From positions 1,612,001 to 1,676,000 of the forward strand of contig NZ_QYYG01000001.1 in the NCBI RefSeq assembly GCF_003591175.1: 64,000 bases of DNA, in the 5' to 3' direction. Numbering within the stretch: the first letter of the stretch is position 1; the number at the start of each line of letters is the position of its first letter. Shown one piece after another: positions 25,619-34,772 of this stretch. Position numbers and translations under genes: made by a program. Below the pieces are notes generated by a model that did no database searches, was not told the DNA's origin, and was given only the letters and a program-made list of their open reading frames with translations. The stretch is from Serratia inhibens (GTDB taxonomy: Bacteria > Pseudomonadota > Gammaproteobacteria > Enterobacterales > Enterobacteriaceae).

Positions 25619-26992
25619 ATGCCATACCAAACGGTAAACCCTTTTAACAACCAACTTATCAAAGAGTACACGCCGCATACTGACCAGCAGGTAGAGCAGG
25701 CATTGGCAAAGGCTGATGCGCTGTATCGCTCCGGCTGGGCCAAGGGCGATATCGACCAGCGGCTGCCGGTGCTGCACAAACTGGCGGACCTGATGGAGAG
25801 CCGGGTCGAGGAACTGGCGAAAATCGCCAGCCGGGAAATGGGCAAGTTGATCGCGCAAAGCCGCGGCGAAGTGCAACTCTGTGCCCAGATCGCCCGCTAC
25901 TATGCCGACAACGCCAAAAAATTTCTCGCGCCAGTGCGCTATGAATCCAGCCTAGGCGAAGCCTGGGTGGAGCATCATCCGATCGGCGTACTGATGGCGG
26001 TAGAACCCTGGAACTTCCCGTTCTACCAGTTGATGCGCGTGCTGGCCCCCAACCTGGCCGCCGGCAATCCGGTGCTGGTGAAGCATGCCGGCATAGTGCC
26101 GCACTGCGCGCAGGCCTTTGAACAATTGGTCGCCGAGGCCGGCGCACCGCAAGGCGCCTACACCAATCTGTATATTTCGCAGCAACAGGTGGCGAACGTC
26201 ATCGCCGACGACCGGGTGCAGGGCGTGGCGCTGACCGGCTCGGAAAAAGCCGGTAGCATAGTGGCCGCGCAGGCGGCGAAGGCACTGAAAAAGTCTACGC
26301 TGGAGCTGGGCGGCAACGACGTATTCGTGGTGCTGGACGACAGCGATATCGCCAGAGCCGCCAAGATCGGCGCGCAGGCGCGGTTGAGCAATGCCGGCCA
26401 GGTTTGTACCGCAGCCAAACGTTTTATCGTGCAAGAAAAAGTGGCGGAATCCTTCCTGCAGGCCTTTACCGAGCATTTCCGCGCGGTGAAAATCGGCGAT
26501 CCGTTGGATGAAACCACCACCTTGGGGCCGCTGTCTTCCCGCGAAGCGCTGGAGGGCCTGGCCAAACAGGTCGACGCCGCAGTGCAAAACGGCGCCAAAC
26601 TGCATTACGGCGGCAAGCCGATACCGCATGACGGCAACTTCTTCGAACCGACGATACTGACCCACATCGGCCGTGACAACCCGGCGTACTTCGAAGAGTT
26701 CTTCGGCCCGGTGGCGCAGATCTATGTGGTCAAGGATGACGACGAGATCGTCAAACTGGCCAATGACTCCCACTACGGCCTCGGTGGCGCTATCTTCAGC
26801 ACGGATATCGAGCGCGCCAAAAAGCTGGCCTCGCGCATCGAAACCGGCATGGTGTATATCAACTCGTTGACCGACACCGCACCCGAGCTGCCTTTTGGCG
26901 GCGTGAAGCGTTCCGGCTTCGGCCGTGAACTGTCGGATCTGGGGATCAAAGAGTTTGTAAACCAGAAACTGGTGGTGGTGAGCAAAAGCTAA
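25619..26992 (+). CDS. NAD(P)-dependent succinate-semialdehyde-type dehydrogenase
   Basis: A 457-residue aldehyde dehydrogenase of the Sad/GabD-like group. The general base Glu is in LELGGNDVFVV and the nucleophile Cys is in NAGQVCTAAKRF; the cofactor-binding segments PWNFPFYQLMR and LTGSEKAGS are present. These enzymes oxidise succinate semialdehyde or similar aldehydes to acids. The start at 25619 (MPYQTVNPF) has GAGAGGA seven bases upstream; the frame is open from 25424 but without a site. It lies 174 bases after dld and is probably transcribed on its own. Confidence 0.9.
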   Translation: MPYQTVNPFNNQLIKEYTPHTDQQVEQALAKADALYRSGWAKGDIDQRLPVLHKLADLMESRVEELAKIASREMGKLIAQSRGEVQLCAQIARYYADNAKKFLAPVRYESSLGEAWVEHHPIGVLMAVEPWNFPFYQLMRVLAPNLAAGNPVLVKHAGIVPHCAQAFEQLVAEAGAPQGAYTNLYISQQQVANVIADDRVQGVALTGSEKAGSIVAAQAAKALKKSTLELGGNDVFVVLDDSDIARAAKIGAQARLSNAGQVCTAAKRFIVQEKVAESFLQAFTEHFRAVKIGDPLDETTTLGPLSSREALEGLAKQVDAAVQNGAKLHYGGKPIPHDGNFFEPTILTHIGRDNPAYFEEFFGPVAQIYVVKDDDEIVKLANDSHYGLGGAIFSTDIERAKKLASRIETGMVYINSLTDTAPELPFGGVKRSGFGRELSDLGIKEFVNQKLVVVSKS

Positions 26993-27002
26993 ACCGCAAT
27001 CT

Positions 27003-27040
27003 CGGCGGGAGGCGTTAAGTTTATGTTGCGCCTCCCGCCG
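27003..27040 (+). terminator. Terminator-like hairpin after the aldehyde dehydrogenase
   Basis: CGGCGGGAGGCG and CGCCTCCCGCCG form a perfect 12-bp stem with a 14-base loop shortly after the stop codon. Confidence 0.65.
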
Positions 27041-27334
27041 AACTTCACTATCTTTGATCCGTTAATCACTCCCTGCTTTCAGGAATATCAATGGCTCAGT
27101 TTGCGCACACCACAGACCCAACGAACACGCCGCTTCCGGCCGTCGTTCAGCTGTGCGCATCTTCCGCCCCTCCTGCCGTTTTCTCTGTCGTCACTGCGGT
27201 TGCCGCTTACCCGCCACGCTCTGTGGTTGTGCGCTAAGCCAAACCGAATTTTACCTCCAGCTTTCTTTATTTGCGCTCAGGCGTAGGCCGTTGCGCGTGC
27301 TGGAGCTTGTTATTTTCACGACAGGTGAAACCGA
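27041..27334 (+). other. Leader of the EamA gene with a possible 48-codon small ORF
   Basis: This stretch holds no recognised gene. An ORF from ATG 27091 to TAA 27237 has AGGA six bases upstream and would encode 48 residues starting MAQFAHTTDPTNTPLPAVV. Its Ala/Val/Pro-rich content shows no known motif. It may be a leader peptide or chance. Confidence 0.25.
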
Positions 27335-28186
27335 ATGCGATTTATCACTCAATGGGCCAATGCCGGCCTGGCTACGCTGTTCGTCCTGCTTTGGAGCAGC
27401 GGCGCAATTTTCTCCCGCTGGGGGCTGGAGCATGCCTCCGCCTTTGCCTTCCTGTTCTTCCGCTGCGCCATCGCTCTGGCGCTGCTGCTGGCGATCGGCC
27501 TGTGGCAGCGGCAATGTCTGCCCGCTCGCGGCACCCGCTGGCGCGTAGCGCTGATCGGGTTGCTGATGATTGGCAGTTACCAGATTAGCTATCTGCTGGC
27601 ACTGGAACAGGGCATCACGCCCGGCGTGCTGGCGACGCTGCTCGGCGTACAGCCGATACTCACCCAGTTCATTACCGAACGCCGTTGTTCCGGGCTGCGC
27701 GGCCTCGGCTTGCTGCTGGCGATGGCCGGGCTGACGCTGGTGGTGTACCAAAGCCTGGCGATCGCCCACTTCTCCCTGCCCGGCATGCTCTGCGCCTTTA
27801 TCGCGCTGGGCTGCATGACCGCCGGCACATTGCTGCAAAAAGGCATGAGTCAGCCGCCGCTGGCGGTGTTGCCGCTGCAGTACGCCATCGGGTTGCTGAT
27901 GTGCACGCTGGTGTTACCGTTCGAGCCGCTGCGGGTCGAGTGGAGCATGGCGCTTATCGTTCCGCTGCTGTGGATGGCGGTGGTAATTTCCGTGCTGGCC
28001 ACCTTCTTGCTGTACCGGCTGATCCAACGCGGCAATCTGGTGCAGGTCACCAGCCTGTTTTACCTGATCCCGGCGGTCACCGCTCTGTTGGACTACCTGT
28101 TGCTCGGCCATGCGCTGGCGGCAATGAGTATGCTGGGCATGGCGGCCATCGTACTCGGCGTAATGCTGGTGTTCCGTAAACCGTAA
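27335..28186 (+). CDS. EamA/DMT-family transporter
   Basis: A 283-residue inner-membrane protein with two EamA repeats, about ten transmembrane segments in all. The first repeat starts WSSGAIFSRWGLEHASAFAFLFFRC, and the second ends GHALAAMSMLGMAAIVLGVMLV. The family exports metabolites such as amino acids or nucleosides; the substrate here is unknown. AGGTGAAA lies before the ATG. It stands alone and ends at a strong shared terminator. Confidence 0.88.
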   Translation: MRFITQWANAGLATLFVLLWSSGAIFSRWGLEHASAFAFLFFRCAIALALLLAIGLWQRQCLPARGTRWRVALIGLLMIGSYQISYLLALEQGITPGVLATLLGVQPILTQFITERRCSGLRGLGLLLAMAGLTLVVYQSLAIAHFSLPGMLCAFIALGCMTAGTLLQKGMSQPPLAVLPLQYAIGLLMCTLVLPFEPLRVEWSMALIVPLLWMAVVISVLATFLLYRLIQRGNLVQVTSLFYLIPAVTALLDYLLLGHALAAMSMLGMAAIVLGVMLVFRKP

Positions 28187-28195
28187 AACGCAAAA

Positions 28196-28223
28196 GCCCC
28201 TCATGCCGGGTGGCATGAGGGGC
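28196..28223. terminator. Bidirectional terminator between EamA gene and yohC
   Basis: GCCCCTCATGCC and GGCATGAGGGGC form a perfect 12-bp stem with a four-base loop. On the minus strand TTTT follows, ending yohC. Confidence 0.88.
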
Positions 28224-28241
28224 AATATCAAAACAGACTTT

Positions 28242-28832
28242 TCAAAATAACCAGGAACCATACCCCCACAGCAGCACCGTTACCCCGAGCAAAAACTCAA
28301 GCAGCAGGATGCCGATGGCAAAAGTGGAGCTGGAAAAAATAAAACCTTCTTTACTGTCGATATTCAGGAAGTGGGGAATCCCCAGATTCAGCAGATAGCC
28401 CGAATAACACAGGCCAATCACGCCGACAAACAGGCATAGCCACACGACGGGATAGAGCGCGACTATACCACTCAGGAACATCGGGGTAGCAACATAGCCG
28501 GCAAACACCATGCAGCGGTGCAAACTCGGGCGTGCTTCATAACGCCGCGCCATCCAGTGGATCACTTTCCCCATGATCGCCACACCCGCCAGCATCAACA
28601 GGTAAAACGCCACTGCGGTATAAAATGCGGTAAACATATCGAGCCGGATCGCATGCCCTTCGCCGGAGAGCCAGCCCAACTGGGTGGTGCCGATAAAGGC
28701 GCAGACCACAGGGATCGCCGCCAGCAGCAGCACGTGGTGGGTGTAAAGGTGCGAGACGCTTTCGTTCTCGCTTTTAATGTGTTCGAACTCGGTGCTTGGA
28801 TGCGCCAAAAGTCCCCAAACATGATTAACCAT
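28242..28832 (-). CDS. yohC: Yip1-family inner-membrane protein YohC
   Basis: A 196-residue membrane protein resembling E. coli YohC along its length: VWGLLAHPSTEFEHI, HLYTHHVLLLAAIPVVCAFI, RCMVFAGYVATPMFLSG and IGILLLEFLLGVTVLLWGYG. There are about five transmembrane helices. The Yip1 fold is shared with eukaryotic Rab-interacting proteins, but the function of YohC is unknown. GGAGGAGG lies directly before the start. It is divergent from a GNAT gene across a 270-base region. Confidence 0.93.
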   Translation of the reverse strand: MVNHVWGLLAHPSTEFEHIKSENESVSHLYTHHVLLLAAIPVVCAFIGTTQLGWLSGEGHAIRLDMFTAFYTAVAFYLLMLAGVAIMGKVIHWMARRYEARPSLHRCMVFAGYVATPMFLSGIVALYPVVWLCLFVGVIGLCYSGYLLNLGIPHFLNIDSKEGFIFSSSTFAIGILLLEFLLGVTVLLWGYGSWLF

Positions 28833-29102
28833 GAGACACCTCCTCCATCGCCGTAGGTCGCGATCGGCGAACGAATTTCCCTCTGACGGATTGTTGACCG
28901 TGCGAGGATTGCGGCCACGGGGCTCTCTCTCCCCCTATACTAATTATAGTCTTTCGCTGAAAAAACGTTCGGAAAGCACAGACGCGGCAGCGGTTTGTTT
29001 TATAATCCTCCGATTGAGCAAAGCCGTGAGGAATGTCATGTCATCTGCTATCACTCTTCGCCTGGTCGGTAATCCGGCACGCCTGCCGAGAGAGCTGGCC
29101 CC

Positions 29103-29645
29103 ATGAGCCAGGCTATCCATATCGCTCCCGTCTCCCAGTTGCCCGACGGGTATCTGGAAAGCTGCGATTTCAGTTTCCCGGTCGCCCACTACGCCCAACC
29201 GGTTTTCGATGCCCCGGTCGACAGCTGGCCACTGCGGCCGGTCACGCCGTTTCGCAAGCACTATCCGCTGGCCCCCTTCATCAATGAGGAAAGCGAAACC
29301 TTTCTGGCACGCCACCGGGGAGAAGCCGTCGGCCACATCACGCTGAGCAAAAACTGGAACGGCTATGCGCTGATTGAAGAAATTGTCGTCAGCGCCCATG
29401 TGCGCCGCCTGGGCGTTGCCACCGCGCTGCTGGATGCCGCACGCCGCTGGGCACAGCAACAGGAAACCCCGGGGTTGATGCTGGAAACGCAAAACAATAA
29501 TCTGATCGCCTGCCGCTGTTATCAGCGCTTCGGTTTTATTCTCGGCGGTATCGATCACCTGCTGTATCGCGCTCAGCCGGATATTGCCGACCATGAAATC
29601 GCGTTATTTTGGTATCTGCCGTTTAATAACGAAATCGGTTACTGA
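29103..29645 (+). CDS. GNAT-family acetyltransferase, streptothricin-acetyltransferase-like
   Basis: A 180-residue GNAT protein. The acetyl-CoA site is in EEIVVSAHVRRLGVATALLDAARRWA (read here as two adjoining motifs), and motif B is ACRCYQRFGFILGGIDHLLY. The central GHITLSKNWNGYALIEEI strand and the IALFWYLPF ending resemble streptothricin acetyltransferases, so a role in acetylating an amine antibiotic is possible. No resistance cluster surrounds it. The start is at ATG 29103 with GAGAG upstream. Confidence 0.83.
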   Translation: MSQAIHIAPVSQLPDGYLESCDFSFPVAHYAQPVFDAPVDSWPLRPVTPFRKHYPLAPFINEESETFLARHRGEAVGHITLSKNWNGYALIEEIVVSAHVRRLGVATALLDAARRWAQQQETPGLMLETQNNNLIACRCYQRFGFILGGIDHLLYRAQPDIADHEIALFWYLPFNNEIGY

Positions 29646-29748
29646 TTATTGGCCGGCATTTAGGCTATGTTTATTTATTAACCACCCGCTATATGGTGAG
29701 AACTGTTATCATTTATATGATCACGGACTGAAACCATTGGAGGGTTAA

Positions 29749-30585
29749 ATGTACAAGGTTGTTTCATTGATGTTAGTTATAGCGATGAGCGGATGCGCAG
29801 ACAAAAATCATCAGGTGCCCATGAATAAACCCGGCACCGGGATCACCCCCCCTGCGGTGACCCCGATAAACCTGGACGACGAGACGTCAAGCAAGCTCAA
29901 CGACATTTTCGCCAAACGCGCCACCTGGCCTGCAGGACAGGACAACGGCCAAACTATCAATCTGATCTCTCAGCAATTTCTCGGTACACCCTACGTTGCC
30001 AACAGGCTGATAGGCTCGCAGAGCACGCCGGAAAAGCTGGTGATCGACTTCCGCGGCCTGGATTGCTTTACCTATATCGACTACGTCGATGCACTGAGCA
30101 AATCGCACAATCAGGCTGAATTCGTGCAACGCCTGATCCAGACGCGCTACGCCGATAGCGACATCAGCTTCCAGCAGCGCAAACACTTCTTCACCGACTG
30201 GGCGCAGGTCGCCAAAACAAACGTGACCGACATTACCGCTCAACTCAGCCCGCGCGCGGTGACGCTGGTAAAAAATCTGAACCAGAAAGCCGATGGCGGC
30301 AGCTATCTGCCCGGCCTGAAAAACGTTCAGCGCAGCATCACTTATCTGCCCAGCGATGTGATTGACGATAAGGTGCTGGCCCAGTTGCGCACCGGCGATT
30401 ACATCGGTATCTACACCAATCTTGCCGGGCTGGACGTCACTCACACCGGCATCTTTATCATGACCGAAAACGGCCCAATGTTGCGCAATGCCTCTTCGCG
30501 CAAGGAAAACATGAAGGTGGTGGATTCGCCCTTTATGGACTATGTGATCAACACGCCGGGCATCGTCGTGCTGCGCGCCAAATAA
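29749..30585 (+). CDS. DUF1460 lipoprotein, amidase-like
   Basis: A 278-residue lipoprotein. The signal peptide ends in a lipobox, IAMSGC, with C16 as the lipidated residue. The DUF1460 domain has the conserved FRGLDCFTYIDYVDAL segment, whose Cys is the likely nucleophile of an NlpC/P60-like fold, and a late DVTHTGIFI His. Related proteins are N-acetylmuramoyl-L-alanine amidases acting on muropeptides. Its location would be the periplasmic side of an envelope membrane. GGAGG lies five bases before the ATG. It is a single gene, closed by a hairpin. Confidence 0.86.
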   Translation: MYKVVSLMLVIAMSGCADKNHQVPMNKPGTGITPPAVTPINLDDETSSKLNDIFAKRATWPAGQDNGQTINLISQQFLGTPYVANRLIGSQSTPEKLVIDFRGLDCFTYIDYVDALSKSHNQAEFVQRLIQTRYADSDISFQQRKHFFTDWAQVAKTNVTDITAQLSPRAVTLVKNLNQKADGGSYLPGLKNVQRSITYLPSDVIDDKVLAQLRTGDYIGIYTNLAGLDVTHTGIFIMTENGPMLRNASSRKENMKVVDSPFMDYVINTPGIVVLRAK

Positions 30586-30600
30586 CCGCCCTTCCAGACC

Positions 30601-30634
30601 CTATGGCTTTCAGGGTGCAATCTGAAAGCCATAG
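30601..30634 (+). terminator. Hairpin after the DUF1460 gene
   Basis: CTATGGCTTTCAG and CTGAAAGCCATAG form a perfect 13-bp stem with an eight-base loop. No T-run follows. Confidence 0.65.
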
Positions 30635-30764
30635 TCGCTATACAACTCTCTGTTATTACCTATAACCCTTTGTGCTGAGCAAGCGTTTGACTTCCCCGTG
30701 GGTTCAGGCTTAGCTAGGCAGCACAAAACCAACTGATTTTACTGTTTTTTTCAGGGAGAGCACG

Positions 30765-31577
30765 ATGTTAAAGACCTGGCGTTTTACCGCCTTGACGGCG
30801 GCGTTTGCCGCCACGCTGGCACTGCAAGGTTGCGATAAGCCGGTAGACCAGAACCTTATCAAGGTCGGGGTTATCAACGGCGCGGAGCAAGACGTGGCGG
30901 AAGTCGCCAAACAGGTAGCGAAAGAGAAATACGGTCTGGAGGTTGAGCTGGTCGGTTTCAGCGGCTCTCTGCTGCCAAACGACGCCACCGATAAAGGTGA
31001 GCTGGATGCCAACGTATTCCAGCACCGGCCGTTCCTCGAACAGCAAAACAGAGATCAGGGTTACAAGTTGGTGGCGGTGGGCAATACCTTCGTGTTCCCG
31101 ATGGCCGGCTATTCGAAAAAAATCAAATCGTTGAAAGAGCTGCAGGATGGCGCCGTTATCGCTATTCCGCTGGATCCGACCAACCTCGGTCGCGCGTTGC
31201 TGCTGCTGGAAAAAACCGGCCTGATTACGCTGAAACCGGGCAAAGGTTTGCTGCCGACGTCGCTGGATATCAGCGCCAACCCGCATAACTACAAGATTAT
31301 GGAGCTGGAAGGTGCGCAATTGCCGCAGGTACTGGATGACCCTAAAGTCACCGTCGCCATCATCAGCACCACCTACATCAACCAGACCGGGCTGACGCCA
31401 ACCAAAGACGGCATCTTTATCGAAGACAAGGATTCGCCGTACACCAATATCATCGTCACGCGCGAAGACAACAAAGACGCGCTGAACGTGCAAAACTTCG
31501 TCAAGGCCTACGAGTCGGACGAAGTGGCCAAAGCCGCCGAGAAAATCTTTAACGGCGGTGCGGTAAAAGGCTGGTAA
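30765..31577 (+). CDS. nlpA: NlpA lipoprotein (MetQ-like substrate-binding protein)
   Basis: A 270-residue lipoprotein; the lipobox LALQGC gives C23 as the lipid-modified residue. The sequence is close to E. coli NlpA (272 residues): VGVINGAEQDVAEVAKQV, VELVGFSGSLLPNDAT, NVFQHRPFLEQ, AIPLDPTNLGRALLLL and the ending FNGGAVKGW. NlpA/MetQ proteins bind methionine for the MetNI transporter. No metN or metI gene is adjacent, as with E. coli nlpA. AGGGAG lies before the ATG. A hairpin ends the gene. Confidence 0.95.
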   Translation: MLKTWRFTALTAAFAATLALQGCDKPVDQNLIKVGVINGAEQDVAEVAKQVAKEKYGLEVELVGFSGSLLPNDATDKGELDANVFQHRPFLEQQNRDQGYKLVAVGNTFVFPMAGYSKKIKSLKELQDGAVIAIPLDPTNLGRALLLLEKTGLITLKPGKGLLPTSLDISANPHNYKIMELEGAQLPQVLDDPKVTVAIISTTYINQTGLTPTKDGIFIEDKDSPYTNIIVTREDNKDALNVQNFVKAYESDEVAKAAEKIFNGGAVKGW

Positions 31578-31596
31578 GCAAGCGGTTCCTCTCTTT

Positions 31597-31620
31597 GCGG
31601 GTGCTATTTTCGGCACCCGC
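31597..31620 (+). terminator. Hairpin after nlpA
   Basis: GCGGGTGC and GCACCCGC form a perfect stem with an eight-base loop, 20 bases after the stop codon. Confidence 0.65.
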
Positions 31621-31651
31621 CACTTTCCTGAAAATATCCCCTTCCGCACTA

Positions 31652-31682
31652 TTGACCCTCACGTTGCGTCAGGCTTTAGTAT
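31652..31682 (+). promoter_or_regulatory. MerR-type promoter with 19-bp spacer and dyad
   Basis: TTGACC (31652-31657) and TAGTAT (31677-31682) are 19 bp apart. The spacer holds the dyad CCTCACG-TTG-CGTCAGG (six of seven pairs). This is the classic arrangement for a MerR-family activator and lies just upstream of such a gene, suggesting autoregulation. Confidence 0.7.
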
Positions 31683-31710
31683 CCCTACACGCACTTGGGA
31701 GGAACACGCC

Positions 31711-32736
31711 ATGTTATTAAAAGTGGGCGAACTGGCCCGCCGTTCCGGCATCACCGTCAGGACGCTGCATTATTACGACGGCATTGGTTTGCTGATCCCT
31801 TCTGCGCGTTCCGACGCCGGGTACCGTTTATACAACCGGGCTGACATCACCCGCTTGCACCATATTCAGGCGTTGCGCCGAATGGGGGTTACGCTTGCGG
31901 AAGTCGGGGCACTTCTGGCACGTTCAGGCATGGCGTTAACCGCGGTGATTGAGCAGCAAATAACCATGCTGGATCGGCAATTGGCGCAGACTGTCGCGCT
32001 GCGCGACCGTTTGCAGCATATGCATGCCCAGCTCACCGCCGGGAACGAACCGGAACTGAACGACTGGCTGACTACGTTGGAGTTAATGACCATGTACGAC
32101 AAATACTTTACCGCAGACGAACTGGCGCAGTTGCCTTTCTATCAGGCCGATCGGACGCGCAATCAGGAATGGGCCGAACTGGTCGACAGCATGCGCCAGT
32201 TGATCGATAGCGGTGTCGAAACGCAAGCACCGCAGGCGCAGGCTCTGGCGCGGCGTTGGATGCAGATGCTGGAACGCGACACCGCGCATAACCCGGCGTT
32301 TCTTACCCGGCTTAACGCCATGCATGCCGATGAACCCTCAATGCGCGAGCAAACCGGCATCACTCCGGCCATGACCGACTATGTCACCCGTGCCTTTGCC
32401 GAAACCAAGCTGGGGATTTATCAAAAGTATCTGTCGGAGGAAGAATACGCCTACGTGCGCCAACACTACTTTACCCGCCTGCACGAATGGCCGGCGCTGA
32501 TCGCCCAGTTCCATCAGGCGCTAAGAGACGGCGTGCCGCCGGAGTCCGCTCAGGCGAAGCAACTGGCGGCCCAATGGCTGGCGCTGTTTCAGTCTTATGC
32601 CGGCACCGACCCGGCTACCCAGATGAAAATCCGCCAGGCAATGGAACAAGAGCCGACGCTGACCGAAGGCACCTGGTTGACCCCGGCGCTGTTGAGCTAT
32701 CTGCAACAGGCAGTGGCGCACCTGATGCGCGGCTAG
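31711..32736 (+). CDS. MerR-family regulator with TipAS-type effector domains
   Basis: A 341-residue regulator. Residues 1-70 form the MerR winged helix (VGELARRSGITVRTLHYYD, then RLYNRADITRLHHIQALRR). A coiled dimerisation helix follows at about 75-115. The rest resembles two TipA-like antibiotic-binding segments (MYDKYFTADELAQLPFY, and a second part with EWPALIAQFHQAL), so it probably senses a hydrophobic or peptide compound. GGGAGG lies before the ATG, and a MerR-type promoter is directly upstream. No obvious target gene besides itself is nearby. Confidence 0.88.
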   Translation: MLLKVGELARRSGITVRTLHYYDGIGLLIPSARSDAGYRLYNRADITRLHHIQALRRMGVTLAEVGALLARSGMALTAVIEQQITMLDRQLAQTVALRDRLQHMHAQLTAGNEPELNDWLTTLELMTMYDKYFTADELAQLPFYQADRTRNQEWAELVDSMRQLIDSGVETQAPQAQALARRWMQMLERDTAHNPAFLTRLNAMHADEPSMREQTGITPAMTDYVTRAFAETKLGIYQKYLSEEEYAYVRQHYFTRLHEWPALIAQFHQALRDGVPPESAQAKQLAAQWLALFQSYAGTDPATQMKIRQAMEQEPTLTEGTWLTPALLSYLQQAVAHLMRG

Positions 32737-33643
32737 GTAAGGTTATCCACCAGCCGGGTGATCCCCGCCACGCCCGCGTAGCATTCCAGTAAAAATGCCG
32801 TCACGGCGACGATGCCCGGTGCATGGCGAATGTCGTCATGCACCGTTAACCAGACTTCGCGCCGCAGCCCAAGCGGCGGCGACAGGCGTTCAAGCCCCAG
32901 TTCCTGCGCGACAAAATGCGGCAGCAGCGCAATGCCCGCGCCGGCCGCAGCGGCGGCAGCGCAATGCCCGCGCCGGCCGCAGCGGCGGCAGCCTGAATCA
33001 TCAGGTCGTTGCTGCGCATCACCAGCGGCCGTGGCCCGGCCTGCTCCAGCAACCATTTTTGCTGTGCCGAAGCGGCCCGTTCATCGTGATAACCGATAAA
33101 CCCCCGCTCCGCCTCCGGCGTGTCTTGCAGATAACCGACGTTGGCGTACAGCCCAAATTCGACGGTGCCAATTTTTCTCGCCACCAGATCGCTTTCAGTG
33201 ACGCGGCTGAGCCTGATGGCAATATCCGCCTCGCCGCGCAGCAGCGATACGTTGGCGGTATCGGCCAGCAAAACCAGTCGCAGATCCGGATAACGGCACT
33301 GCAACTCGGCAATACGCGGAGCGATCAGTTTCAGCCCCATCACCGGCGGCACGCTCAGCGTCACCTCGCCCGCAATGCCCTGTCGCCCACTGAGGGCGGC
33401 GCGGCTGACGGCGAAGGCGTTGAGCGTCATGCTGTCCCCTTGCGCCGCGATGCGTTGCCCGTCGGCGGTGAGCAGATAGCTGCGCGGGCGGCGATCCACC
33501 AGTTTTAACGCCAGCGACGCTTCCAGGCTGGCGATGCGTCGGGCAACAGTGGCGTGATCGACCTGCAAACTGCGGGCGGCGCCTGACAGCGACTTCTCGC
33601 GCGCAAACACCATGAAGTAGTGCAAATCTTCCCAATTGAACAT
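32733..33643 (-). pseudogene. LysR-family regulator broken by a 32-bp tandem duplication
   Basis: The N-terminal frame (start 33643) begins MFNWEDLHYFMVFAREKSLS and has a normal LysR helix-turn-helix and effector domain up to NDLMIQAAAAAAGAGIAL. A perfect 32-bp tandem duplication (32924-32987) then shifts the frame, and the reading stops at 32846. The rest of a normal LysR C terminus, ALLPHFVAQELGLERLSPPL onward to VDNLT, lies intact in another frame ending at 32733. Removing one 32-bp copy restores a full regulator. It is divergent from an EamA transporter, its probable target. It may be a mutation, a phase-variable switch or an assembly artefact. Confidence 0.85.
32924..32992. repeat. Perfect 32-bp tandem duplication inside the LysR gene
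   Basis: Two identical 32-bp copies (32924-32955 and 32956-32987) plus five further matching bases. The unit begins GCAGCGCAATGCCCGCGCCG and is GC-rich. As 32 is not a multiple of three, it shifts the reading frame. Confidence 0.95.
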
Positions 33644-33742
33644 GGGTGTTTTCTCACATCACAAGTGAATAGATAGGGGATTTTACCGCAACAATCCGTG
33701 GCGCAAACTGTTTTTGTTTATTTCACACCACAGGACATCACC

Positions 33743-34669
33743 ATGAAAACTTCGCTGCCGCTGGCCTATTTGGGGGTGATTATCGCCACCTTCTTCTGGG
33801 GCACCAACTTCAATGCCGGTGCCTATATCATCGCCCATCAGCCGCCGATCACCGCGTCGATTGAGCGCTTCAGCCTGGCGACGCTGGCGCTGTTGCTGTT
33901 CTTCGGTCTGCGCGGGCAGTTACGCCTCAGTACGCTGAAGAACAACTGGCCGGCCTACCTTGGGCTGGGCGTGCTCGGCTTTACGCTGTTTAACCTGTGC
34001 ACCTTTTTCGGCCTGCAGTCCACCACGCCGATCAACGGTGCGCTGATCCTCGCCACCACGCCGCTGTGGACAATGCTGTTCGGGGTATTTTGGGAGAATG
34101 AAAAACTGAGTGGGTCACGTGCCGCCGGCCTTCTGGCGGGTTTTATCGGCGTAACGCTGGTGCTCACCAAAGGCAGCCTGCAAACGCTGTTGCGGCTGGA
34201 AATCAACCCCGGCGACGGCATTATCCTGCTCGGCAGCCTGGCCTGGGCGCTGAATATGGTCGGTACCCGGCGGCTGGTGCATAACGCCACCGCCATCGAA
34301 ACCACCAGCTATTCGATGCTGTTCGGCACGCTGGCCCTGCTGCCGTTGGGGTTTATCTTCGAAAACCCACTGCAAAGTCTGGCTTCTGCCAGCCTCAGCG
34401 TGCATGCGGCGGTGGTTTATCTGGCGCTGTGCGGATCGCTGCTGGCCTATCTGCTGTGGTTCAACGGGTTGGAAAAAATCGGTTCGGTACGCACCGCCAT
34501 TTTCTTCAATCTGGCACCGGTATTCACCATGCTGGTAGCCACCCTCACCGGCACGGCACCCAACGTTTGGCAATTGGCCGGTGCCGCCTGGGTGATCCTC
34601 GGCGTGCTGCTGGCCTCCGGCGCAGTAAACCGCCTGGCGCCACGGCACCGGGCCGCCAGGCAACTATAG
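33743..34669 (+). CDS. EamA/DMT-family transporter
   Basis: A 308-residue inner-membrane transporter with two EamA repeats (FFWGTNFNAGAYII in the first helix, GSLAWALNMVGTRRLVH at the start of the second half, and LAGAAWVILGVLLASG at the end). About ten transmembrane segments. AGGA lies seven bases before the ATG at 33743; the frame is open from 33698. Substrate unknown. It lies divergent from the broken LysR gene, which probably regulated it, so its control may be altered in this strain. Confidence 0.88.
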   Translation: MKTSLPLAYLGVIIATFFWGTNFNAGAYIIAHQPPITASIERFSLATLALLLFFGLRGQLRLSTLKNNWPAYLGLGVLGFTLFNLCTFFGLQSTTPINGALILATTPLWTMLFGVFWENEKLSGSRAAGLLAGFIGVTLVLTKGSLQTLLRLEINPGDGIILLGSLAWALNMVGTRRLVHNATAIETTSYSMLFGTLALLPLGFIFENPLQSLASASLSVHAAVVYLALCGSLLAYLLWFNGLEKIGSVRTAIFFNLAPVFTMLVATLTGTAPNVWQLAGAAWVILGVLLASGAVNRLAPRHRAARQL

Positions 34670-34772
34670 GTTTTTTTTATCATCGGCATAAAAAAGCCCA
34701 ATTTACCTTGGCGGCGAACGGGGAGCATAATGCGCTTATCTTCTGATTTCTCAAGGTAAACAGAGAACCCTT

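Noticed and set aside
30635-30764. MetJ operator upstream of nlpA
   Set aside because: No tandem AGACGTCT-like boxes are visible in the nlpA leader, although the protein is of the MetQ family.
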